Of a stretch of DNA of 64,000 nucleotides, positions 13,601 to 23,100 are shown in pieces. How positions within the stretch are numbered: the first letter of the stretch is position 1; each line of letters starts with the position of its first letter. Source of the stretch: Lepisosteus oculatus. Taxonomy: Eukaryota; Chordata; Actinopteri; Semionotiformes; Lepisosteidae. The DNA is taken from positions 3,026,501-3,090,500 of the forward strand of contig NC_090714.1 of NCBI RefSeq assembly GCF_040954835.1, in the 5' to 3' direction. The position numbers and the translations under genes were made by a program. The notes beneath the pieces are model-generated. The model did not search any database. It saw nothing but the letters and a program-made list of their open reading frames with translations, and was not told where the DNA came from.

Positions 13601-16600
13601 AAACCATTTGCTCGAGAATTACCCTCTCCCCTGAATAGCCTGGGAGCTGTACTGCAGCCCATTGAAACAGAGTGATATAGTCTTGTTCAGTACTAATTTT
13701 CATCAGACCAGGTAAGACAAGTCGCCAGGAGAAATGTCATGTAATTGCTGCATGATTTATGAAATTGAAATATACAGTACACACTGTACGTGCTGTACAC
13801 AATGCTGAGAAAAAGTCTCTGAACCACTAATATAACAACGAGAATTACAATTTTTTTACGATGATATACTTCTTTTATCAAAACCAGTCTTTTTTAAATA
13901 GCCAAATGGTTATTGTGAACAGTATATTTCCCAATGCATTGTGCATATTTACCAATTCAATGTTTTTTGAGATGCAATGAGTATGAAGTAGAAACAAATG
14001 AATACCAAGAATCAGTGCATGTGAAATAATGAGTGAACACCTAGGTTATCAGCACAATTAAGGGGATAATTAGAATCATGTGGTGAAATAATTCCAGTAG
14101 GTAAGAAGTAAACAAAGAATGAGCCTTGTTCTATGTAATGGTCAGAAACTTTGTGAGTTTGTCTTTCGCCATCCAGGTTAGTGGAAACTTGTCAAGCCAT
14201 GATCAAAAGAGAAAGAGTAGTTGATACTCATCAGTTAGTGTTTCAGGAAATTACTTAATGGAAAATTAATTGAGTTAATTAATAAGGTTTTCATGGTAGG
14301 ATAAGCAGAAAGAATCATCTACTCTCTAAGAACAACACTGGCACCCATCTGAAATTCAACAGAGAGAACCTGGATGGTTTACAAGACTACAAGAAGAATG
14401 TTCACTGGACAGATGAGACAAAAGTTGAACGTTTTACCACAATGAGAAATGTTTTGGTGAAGAAAACTGAACAATGCCTTTCAAAAGAAGAACCCCATCC
14501 CAACCATCAAGCATGGTGTTGGGAGAATCTTGACTTGCGGCTAGTTTGCTGCTGTAGTACAGTACCTGCTATTACTGTACAGCTTTTCATTATTGTGAGC
14601 GCCATGAACTGAAAGTTGTATCCTAAAATTCTGGAGCAGAATATTGGAGTACAGCTCCCCTCTACTGTGGACATTTTTACAACTCGCTCTCTCGGGAAGG
14701 CTGGAGGCATCGCTAAAGATACCAGTCATCCTGGTTTCTCACTTTCCCCAGACTCAGCGACAGTTTCTTCCCACAAGGTGTCAGATTGCTGAACACTATC
14801 CCCGCCACTGGCTCACACGGAGGTTCTTGTTTTCTCACACTCCTTGTCTGACTGTTTTTTTAAGTTGTATGTTATTAAGCTTGTTGTTGTTGCTGCTGCT
14901 GTTCTGTGTTTGTTTTTGGCGAGTCCTTTAATGTCCTTGTATTGGAGCATACATGCAAATAAGCACTTCATTGCACTTGTGTATATGACAAATGAACTGA
15001 CCTGAAATGCCACTGAGTTTAAATAGTTATGTAACGAAATGCATGTACATATGAAATACATACGAAACACCAAAATTCATAAAACCAAAGCAAGAGAGTG
15101 ATAAATCTTAGCAAGAAACATGCAGTTGAAGTCATTGCTGCTCAAGGAGGTGCCACTAGTTACTTAATTTAAGGAATTATCCTTATTTGTACGAGGATAA
15201 TTACTCTTAGATCATTTTATTAACTAAGTAATACAAATATACTTTGTTTATTTGTGTTCTATGTTTTCATTTTCATTTCAAATCTTCATTTTCTGTTATG
15301 AGTTTCATGAAGACAGAAATATGTTTTAGGCCTAAAATACAGGATAATAAAGACCAACCTAGGGGATTTACAAACATTTTCTCTGCACTTTATGCAGTGT
15401 CCTTAAGGATACTTTTTTTAAAAGACTTACAACTTTTGGGGTCAATGGGGTGAGTAGCTGGGAGTCTTGAAGGGGGGGATCTCTCTAACACAGCATAGCC
15501 AGCCAAGGCAGGATGAGAGTGAAGGGGATCAAAGTCCAACAGTGGATCACAGTCTACTGCCACCTGGACACAGAGGAGAGAGGGAAAAGGAGTAATTTTT
15601 AATAATCATATGCATTTGATGACATGGCTCTTTTACTGCAGTCATTCTGTACATGGACAGAGGGCCCTCTAATAGACCATTTTACTTTTTAAATTAACGC
15701 TATTGTAGACTGACACATCTCACTTGATCTTTGATCTAAATAGACACTGTGAATCGTTAATTGTCTCCAGTGTCCTACCACATTCAAATGTGTACACTTA
15801 TTATACATTTGATATAACATCCATGATGATCCATGATGCAGATCATCCATGGTTTTGAACCCATTTTGGTCTGCTGTTTGTTGGCCTGTTGAGTACTTTT
15901 GTGAGAATCATCTATCTTGCAGGTATTAAACTCACTGCTGGTCTGTAACTGCTGATTTTCAGTTGTCTCCTCACTCATACAAAAATACTGTATTACTACA
16001 CCACAGTTCCCATAATGTAGCATGTTCTTTTACTATATATATTCTGCAAATACACCTTAGTTATTTGCCTTCCTTTCACAATATTATGTTGTTTCTGATC
16101 TTTTTTTCTTTCATGTCGTCAAGGTTATATTCCTCCTGTTCATGCTCAGTGTTTCACTTTCCTTCAGATATAAATTGATGAATTCTTTATACTTGTGTTT
16201 ACTGGTGTTTCTTCTCAGTCTTTAAACTCATTGACTTTGTTTTTGAGTCACGGCTGGAACAAAGATGCTTGCTTTCTAAGGTGAACAATATCCATAGATT
16301 TGAATTTGACTTTCTCTCAGGTGCTGTATTCAAATGCAACTTGCATTATATACTAGTCATGTGCTTCACTTTACTGAAGTCACACAATTTCAGCAAGCAG
16401 TCATGAATAGCCTAGATGACTCAAGCCCATCCTGCATCAGTGGCCCTCTAAAACTGTGGGAATTCCTTGTTAGAGATGACTAAAACACACTATTCTCAAC
16501 TGACTCTAAATTGAGAATCTATACTGTAAGGCAAATGTGTGACATATTGCATGCTGTGGGTTAGAGAAATGTTTGATGTTCCCAACAAAAACACCCTATT

Positions 16601-18773
16601 CCAAAATGATGATGTAAAATATTCAAGTCTTTACACAGCTGACCTAAGTCTTTGAGGCAGCAAACATGACTAAACATACTGCTAATCCTTAACTCAGGCT
16701 AAAGTAAATTCTTCATTAAATTGTTAAGTCCGTTATTTTAGAACATCATTATTTAACAGTGAACATCAATATTAAACATCAACTAGATTATTCCGAGAGA
16801 AGTTGTTAATCCAGTCTTCATGAACAAAGTAGACCTCAAATCAGCATAAATACTGTATGACATGCAATATCTAAGGGGGTACAGTACATCTCAAATGGAA
16901 CAGAAACAACTCAGATGATAGGGGAACAACACTTCAGAAATGATTTGGGCCGAGAGAGAGACATCGCCTTCATACAAACTAAAAAGCCAGAATGTGTCCA
17001 GGTAATTAGAGTACTGGAATAGGACCTTACTCTTAAGTAAAGGAATGTGCTCTTTTATATTGGTGGAAATATTGATCTCCTAAATGTGGAATCCACAGGC
17101 TTAAAGACATCCCTCATTGATTAGTGTTGCAGTATTTTGGAAAAGAGAAATCGGTTCCTTGTCATTTACCACCCATTAAAGACTCATTTAATCCTGGAAA
17201 TCTCATTTAATCCTTGTATTCTCTTGAATCCCTCTTTGATATTGTTCTCTTTTTAAAGTGTTTTGTGTCTTGGAAGTACTCTGGTACTCACAGAGTTGTG
17301 CATTGTTATATATGGCAGTGTAAACATTATTGTGTAATGTATTTTTAATAAATATCTGTCTGTCTTATTAAATAGGTGCCTGGTTACTGCTATATTACCA
17401 AACTGTGCCAGAGAAGCCAAGAACGCAATTGCTATGTAACACTCAGTATTCCCCGATTATAAGTGGCTTAATTATTGTTAGTTTCATCATTTTATTATAT
17501 AGTAAGCTAGTGCCGGGACCAGATTTTTAAAATTGTTTTGATCTTTATGTTTTGTAATTAAAAACCCCTTAACACAATACCCTATGCAACAAAAATCTAG
17601 AAACATAAACACCGAAGCTAAAAAATAGTGCCTTCATGGCATTTAAATTCAAATCCCTTTTCATACTTCCAGGAATAAACTCTTTTGCACATTGAAAGTT
17701 AGGCCACCTGTAAGAAACTGTACAGACCCCTTACTCTATACAGATGCTGCTGAGAAACGAAGCTGTATCATGGTGTTAGAAGTTAGGTGTCCCATTAAAA
17801 AAATCAATCTTCCGGTGTCACCTTGGTGGCCATGAGTCCATAGAACACAGGCGTGTGCTTGCTGGCGCTGAACTGTGAGACATCAGTGTCCACTGAGTCC
17901 GTGTCCCCAGGCTCAACACCAGGAGCATGGGGCTGCTCCGCCTCATACTCTACAACACAAACAAACACAGACTGGACATGTAACACAGCCCTCAGGCAAC
18001 ATCACCAGAAACGTTGTTGTTGTTGTTTTTTGTTCTTGTTACGAATCTCTTGCTGCTGTTAATTGAGCCGAGACTTTTTCCAATCATGTCCTCTGGTTCA
18101 TGTTTCCTTGCTAATTCGAAGAATTCTTCCAGGCTGACTTTATCAGTGCCTTTGAGAATTGCTCTTCTTTGAGAAGACTTGTATCAGTTTCTCGCTCGGT
18201 TTTCCAGCTCAAGACTAAACGTTTTGATTCCTTACACCTCTGAACTTATTGCAGAGCGGCAAAATCTTTTCTACATATTTTTTTCTTTGAACAACATTTT
18301 GCTCAGTATTCTAAATGAGGCCTCACTAATGTGTTATACAGTATGTTATCTAAACATAACATCTCTTGATTTAAATGTTATGCATTTAACTGCTTTTCCT
18401 AGAATTTAGGTTGCTTTTTAAAACGCTTCCACACCTTGTCAAGAAGATGTAAATGACAGGTCAGCATCACCACATAAACAGTCTTTTCATAAGTTTTGTC
18501 TTCTAGCTCAGTGTCTCCAATTCTGTGTGTAGAATTTATGTTTTTAATACTAGCATGCATTACACTGCACTTATCTACTGTACACTTGTCTAACTGACAC
18601 TGACTTTTACAGCCCAGCTACAAACATCACATCTGCCCTGTGGACTCTCTATTGCAGTGCGCAAGACACAGTAATTTCCTGAAATTTCGCTCACGGGATC
18701 AAAAAAGTAATGCACACGAACCTTCACAAATCTGTTGCCACAAAGACTTCTTATCCGCTATCACTTTGGCCAT
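7564..18773 (-). CDS. IQCK: IQCK gene (IQ motif containing K), seven coding exons, 3' end not found
   Basis: The coding exons in transcript order are 18773-18722, 17949-17822, 15563-15431, 13017-12920, 9616-9564, 8460-8383 and 7648-7564. All introns are GT-AG and the codon phases join exactly, giving 209 codons. Conserved blocks in order are [61 protein letters not shown] and [12 protein letters not shown], followed by an IQ motif start ([10 protein letters not shown]). These match my recollection of vertebrate IQCK. The IQ motif is a calmodulin-binding helix; the cellular role of IQCK is poorly known. The start codon lies directly before the LWQQICE block, so the N-terminus is about 40-50 residues shorter than in human. 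The last exon, which should complete the IQ helix and the charged tail, is not visible and may lie left of the window. The gene is head-to-head with KNOP1. Confidence 0.93.
8383..8460 (-). CDS. IQCK: IQCK coding exon 6
   Basis: The acceptor is TCCTTGATAG and the donor is GTAAGTCC. It encodes [18 protein letters not shown] and continues to WLRE plus two bases. Phase joins exons 5 and 7 exactly. Confidence 0.92.
8745..8850 (+). repeat. Degenerate GGGTTAG-like stretch
   Basis: Imperfect copies such as GGTTAGGATTAGGGTTGTGG. Too degenerate for a telomeric array; likely an old simple repeat in an IQCK intron. Confidence 0.5.
9564..9616 (-). CDS. IQCK: IQCK coding exon 5
   Basis: A small exon of 53 nt with acceptor TTGATTTCAG and donor GTAAGC. 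It encodes [17 protein letters not shown] plus two bases, matching the conserved [17 protein letters not shown] block. Confidence 0.9.
11850..12060. mobile_element. Short DNA transposon fragment (Tc1-like MITE family)
   Basis: AAAAGTATTCATCCCCATTG followed by TTTCCACATTTTGTGTTACA is a terminal motif seen often in fish Tc1-like MITEs. Only one end is clear. Confidence 0.5.
12920..13017 (-). CDS. IQCK: IQCK coding exon 4
   Basis: The acceptor is TTCTTCCCAG and the donor is GTGAGC. It encodes [17 protein letters not shown] followed by a leucine-rich helical segment ending QHCLE. This is the best conserved part of the protein. Confidence 0.93.
13800..14565 (+). mobile_element. Tc1/mariner-like transposon remnant in IQCK intron
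   Basis: GGACAGATGAGACAAAAGTT encodes the WTDET motif typical of Tc1-type DDE transposases. It follows a transposase-like region with GAAACTTTGTGAGTTTGTC. The frame is broken, so it is inactive. Confidence 0.65.
14600..15005 (+). mobile_element. L2/CR1-like LINE 3' end in IQCK intron
   Basis: A translated stretch with [20 protein letters not shown] resembles the end of the reverse-transcriptase ORF of fish L2-type LINEs with frameshifts. The terminal GTATATGACAAATGAACTGA is like the usual LINE 3' end. It is inserted directly after the Tc1 remnant. Confidence 0.6.
15431..15563 (-). CDS. IQCK: IQCK coding exon 3
   Basis: The acceptor is TGTCCAG and the donor is GTAAGT. It encodes 44 codons starting [15 protein letters not shown] and ending PIDPKS, plus one base. 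Joining to exon 4 gives DPKSCSPREFLE, which matches the conserved NPKTCSPKEYLE block of IQCK. No long open reading frame marks this exon; it was found by homology and phase. Confidence 0.85.
15570..17815. other. IQCK: IQCK intron, nothing supported
   Basis: AT-rich intron with no conserved exon and no clear transposon. Confidence 0.6.
17822..17949 (-). CDS. IQCK: IQCK coding exon 2
   Basis: The acceptor is TTGTGTTGTAG and the donor is GTGACA. It encodes [10 protein letters not shown], then an acidic stretch rich in Asp, Val and Ser, and ends in FYGLMATK at phase 0. The EYEAEQ block is the anchor to IQCK; the rest of the exon is weakly conserved. Confidence 0.88.
18722..18773 (-). CDS. IQCK: IQCK coding exon 1
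   Basis: It begins with ATG GCC and reads [17 protein letters not shown] plus one base. The donor is GTTCGTG, a weak variant. Joining the last G to exon 2 gives GAG, so the conserved ICEEYEAEQ is restored across the junction. Confidence 0.88.
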
Positions 18774-18897
18774 GTCGCCTCGGTTGCTAAGGACGCGGAA
18801 GCACAGGAAATGAAATTGCGAGTTGCTAAGGTACCGAGACAATCGCTTCCGGGTCACAGAGCAGCGTGGTGTTGTTGCTGCTGCAGTTTCTTTCCAC
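18774..18897. promoter_or_regulatory. Bidirectional IQCK / KNOP1 promoter with two X-box-like sites
   Basis: The IQCK start codon (minus strand) and the presumed KNOP1 leader exon (plus strand, ending 18897 before GTGAGT) are about 120 bp apart in CpG-rich sequence with no TATA box. The direct repeat GTTGCTAAGG occurs at 18783-18792 and 18822-18831. Read on the minus strand these are CCTTAGCAAC. The second extends to GGTACCTTAGCAAC and matches the 14-position RFX X-box consensus at 12 positions. RFX binding is inferred, not shown. Confidence 0.6.
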
Positions 18898-19927
18898 GTG
18901 AGTGACGAAAAGTGAGTCGTTTTTGGTTGGAGAAAAAAAAGATTAATTGCAATACTTCATGTTTCTGAACTTTAATAACAATGAAATGTGTTTACTCTAG
19001 ACCAGGTCTCATATGACCATGATAGATAATTGTAGTAATGGAGTGGTAAATCGAAAATACATCCTTGTCGTGTGTTAAATATTGTTGAACAGCTTGCTCC
19101 TATGTATAAATCGTTTAACGCATTACAACACAACTGGGTCCTACTCTAAAGCTTTGCTTTTCGTTCAAGCCTTCGAATTAGCTTGGCATAATCCTCAAAC
19201 ATTATTGTTCATTCTATTCACTTAAGAATATCCCACAGACCAACGTTCTTCCTCTATATTGCACTGGTTAAAAAAACTGTGATTAATAGCTGCAAAAGAA
19301 AGTTATAAGATACTTCTAGAAATACTTGTTGTGGTTCTTATTTTGTGAGCATTTGGAATATCACAGAATACGTAGTTTGTAGCGCTGTTTGTATTTTAAT
19401 TTCATTGTCACTCCAGACCCTTTTTGAAAGAACCTGAGTTACTAGACTTACTGGGCGTCCAAAGGTCGAGCTAGTAAGGACCAAACGGAGAATGAAAATC
19501 TGTTGTTTATATTAATTATTATTTTATATTTAGCGTCTTTCATAGTGTGAACTCATAGTTTTAATGAGTTTAAAACTATTTGCACAAGCCATAAACAAGG
19601 CACACTTGAGTGTGCTGTGCAAGACTATAATGTGTGTATTTAGAAATTAATAGAGAGGTTAATACGTTAGAGTTAGATTACTCCCATTGGATTTAAAGTA
19701 ATGTTACTCAAAATGATTGAATAAATTGCTCATTGATAATCACCGCTGTTCCAGAGAACATTCAACTGGTGTATACTGAGGATCAAACCAGGTTATGGCT
19801 TATAATGTCACAAAGAAAATGGCATTTTGTAGCACTGTCTTTTTATTGAATTGACATGACAGGTAGAGCTGCAGGTCGATTCTTAGGGTCCGCAGGCGAT
19901 GTGATTTGAAAACGTTCTTTCCGACAG
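18898..19927 (+). other. KNOP1: KNOP1 first intron (inferred)
   Basis: It starts at GTGAGT after the presumed leader exon and ends at the acceptor of exon copy A. No coding exon was seen inside. Confidence 0.5.
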
Positions 19928-20125
19928 ATGGTGCTGCTGGAGGGAGAGAACCCAGAAGCAGTGGAGAAGAGGAGGAGGAAGAAGAAAAAGAAAGATGCGA
20001 AAGAGAAGAGCAGTGTGGCAGAAGAGGGGGGAGAGAGAGACTGTGGACAGAGGGGGCAGGACAGAGAACAGAGAAATGTCTGGGACAAGCAGGGCATGAA
20101 TGGGGCAGAAGCCACGGAGCTCCAG
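19928..20125 (+). CDS. KNOP1: KNOP1 repeated first coding exon, copy A
   Basis: The acceptor is CTTTCCGACAG, less pyrimidine-rich than in copies B and C, and the donor is GTAAAA. It is 66 codons, phase 0 to phase 0, starting exactly at ATG (MVLLEGENPEAVEK) and ending in ATELQ. Together with intron sequence it forms a 737-bp unit repeated directly downstream. If a leader exon ending at 18897 is spliced here, this ATG is the first base of the exon and the likely start codon. Confidence 0.75.
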
Positions 20126-23100
20126 GTAAAATCAGAATGCATTAAAATGTTTGACATCAACAGGGGGTCTACGGTGAAAGTCATAGACTAGTAGAATGTG
20201 CCCACTGGAAGCTATACAAGCTGTGTCTTGAGTATCCGTGATGTAGGACTTTGCATTAGGCCGCAGACGCTGTCTTGTGACATTTCTTGCTCTCTGAGCC
20301 TTAGTTGCCACATGTCCGCCCAGCAAACCCCCCACATATTCAATCACGTCTGGGGGGCAGGACGTCCGTGGTACAAGACCATCATTCTCAACTCGCAAGG
20401 AAGCTGTTGTTCCAGTGACTGGTAACAACAGCAAAGCTGGGGGACAGCACTAAGCCCATCATTCTGCACATGTGCATCACCACACTCCCTGACGTCCATC
20501 AGGGCGGTGAGCACAAAGCTTTGATTCACCGCGAATGAGCCTGGTTCTGTTGCTCACAAGCCCACCTGATGCTGCTGATTCGATTAACGCTGAGCGGCAC
20601 TGGGTCTCTGTGGGGCTGTCGTGGGTCTGCAGACTATCTGATTTGAAAACATTCTTTCTTACAGATGGTGCTGCTGGAGGGAGAGAACCCAGAAGCAGTG
20701 GAGAAGAGGAGGAGGAAGAAGAAAAAGAAAGATGCGAAAGAGAAGAGCAGTGTGGCAGAAGAGGGGGGAGAGAGGGACTGTGGACAGACGGGGCAGGACA
20801 GAGAACAGAGAAATGTCTGGGGCAAGCAGGGCATGAATGGGGCAGAAGCCACGGAGCTCCAGGTAAAATCAGAATGCATTAAAATGTTTGACATCAACAG
20901 GGGGGTCTATGGTGAAAGTCATAGACTAGTAGAATGTGCCCACTGGAAGCTATACAAGCTGTGTCTTGAGTATCCGTGATGTAGGACTTTGCATCAGGCC
21001 GCAGACGCTGTCTTGTGACATTTCTTGCTCTCTGAGCCTTAGTTGCCACATGTCCGCCCAGCAAACCCCCCACATATTCAATCACGTCTGGGCGGCAGGA
21101 CGTCCGTGGTACAAGACCATCATTCTCAACTCGCAAGGAAGCCGTTGTTCCAGTGACTGGTAACAACAGCAAAGCTGGGGGACAGCACTAAGCCCATCAT
21201 TCTGCACATGTGCATCACCACACTCCCTGACGTCCATCAGGGCGGTGAGCACAAAGCTTTGATTCACCGCGAATGAGCCTGGTTCTGTTGCTCACAAGCC
21301 CACCTGATGCTGCTGATTCGATTAACGCTGAGCGGCACTGGGTCTCTGTGGGGCTGTCGTGGGTCTGCAGACTATCTGATTTGAAAACATTCTTTCTTAC
21401 AGATGGTGCTGCTGGAGGGAGAGAACCCAGAAGCAGTGGAGAAGAGGAGGAGGAGGAAGAAGAAAAAGAAAGATGCGAAAGAGAAGAGCAGTGTGGCAGA
21501 AGAGGGGGGAGAGAGGGACTGTGGACAGACGGGGCAGGGCAGAGAACAGGGAAATGTCTGGGGCAAGCAGGGCATGAACGGGGCAGAAGTCACGGAGCTC
21601 CAGGCCATGGAGCTGGGGGGAGACACAGAAACGTGGCAGAAGAAGAAGAAAAAGAAAAAGAAAGAAAAGAAGCCGTCCGTGGGCAGAGAGGTCAAGGAGG
21701 GAGAAACCAGCGTGCAGCCTGAGGAAGAGGAGACAAGAAAGACGGAGAAAAAGAGAAAAGAAAAGCTGAACCTCGTGGAAGAGCCGCCGGCTGCTCAGGA
21801 GAGCGAAACGCCCAGGAGGAAGAAGAAAAAGAGGAAACGGGAGAGTTCAGAGCAGGGGGCGACGGCTGGAGAGGAGCAGAACTGGGGGATAACTCCAGGA
21901 GAGGAGGCGGCGCAGATGGGGAAGAAAAAGAAAAAAGTCCGGGAAGCCGAGGCACGGGAGCAGGAGGAAGAGCGAGAGAAACGGGCGCATGCAGCTTCGA
22001 GTGGAGCGAGGAAGAGGAAGAAGGGCGAGGAAGGCCCCCAGGAGAGCAGGGAAGAGAAGAGAAAAAAGAAGAGGGAGAAGGAGGTGGAGCAGGAAAGGGA
22101 AAATAAGGAGAGAAGGCGGGGAGACTCTGGACCGAGCTCCCCGAAGACGAAGAGGAAAGCAGGTCAAGAGCTCGCAGCCGTGAAGAAGACGAAGAGAAAA
22201 AAGAAACTTAAAACAGAGGAAGAGCTTTCAGGGGGCGAGGTGAGAACAACTGCTTGTCAGTTCTCAGTTTGCAGCATCTCAGTGTTATAAAAGTTTAAAC
22301 TGGGGATTTTCGGGGGTTTCTAAAAATGTGAGTTTTTTGCAGCTTTATTCCTATTAAGTAAATGGGGAACTAAATGTAAATGTTTTATTCATAAGCCCTG
22401 TAGGTTTGACAGACATTGGGGGTTTTTGGAGCAAACGAGGGTGTTGAGATTTGTAATGGAGCTCTAGATTCTTTGTTATCGATGACCGTCTTGAACCTTT
22501 AGCTGTGGGGTTCAAAGTTTTTAAGCATGGAAAGGAGTCAGAGACAAACTGTTTGCAAATTATAGCAAAGACTAGGTTAGTGCTGGAAGTGGTGCTGGAA
22601 ACCAGTGCTCCAGGATGCTGACAGGAAGCACTGGGCTGTAGGCCAGGGGTCCTGGAGGCTGACACTCCTGCAGGTCTGTGATGCAGCCCAGCTGAACAGT
22701 TGAACCCATTAACGGACTGAATTTGAGCTCTTTCATTGCGTTTTTCAGCTCTTGCGTAGTGTTTAACATGTGTCTTCTAACTGTTGCATTTTTATAAGTA
22801 ACATTAAACCGCAAACTTTTGATAAGAAAAAAGAGTTTCAAATATCATGCAATCAAGCAAACTGTTTATTCTGTTAAAGGGGAACTGCAGTCCCAATTTC
22901 ACAGTCAAAAAAATTAATTCATTTAAGGTACAGAAAAAAAATTCAAATGAAGCACAAAATCATGAACTTTGTGAGAGTATCGTTAGCCTCCATGTTGTCT
23001 CAATTTCGCATTCGAGTTCCCATGAATATGTAATGTGATTTATGAGTGAGTAAATACAGATTGTACAGCAGAAATGCTCCAACGTGAACTACATACAGAG

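Larger units (their letters stand above)
19928..21600 (+). repeat. KNOP1: 737/738-bp tandem duplication containing a KNOP1 exon (2 full units plus partial third)
   Basis: The unit starts 19928, 20665 and 21403. Units A and B are nearly identical over exon and intron; most differences are single bases. The third unit keeps only the acceptor region and the first about 200 bases of exon. Upstream of the acceptor, copies B and C share long identity (GGGTCTGCAGACTATCTG) while copy A diverges, so the original left edge lies close to the acceptor of copy A. Confidence 0.93.

Noticed and set aside
20198-21172. Repeated open frames in the KNOP1 intron units
   Set aside because: Identical because the 738-bp unit is duplicated; composition is not protein-like and there are no flanking splice signals in phase.
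19843-22183. Antisense and alternate-frame open frames over KNOP1 (serine/phenylalanine/leucine-rich or arginine-rich)
   Set aside because: Shadows of the purine-rich lysine/glutamate coding strand.
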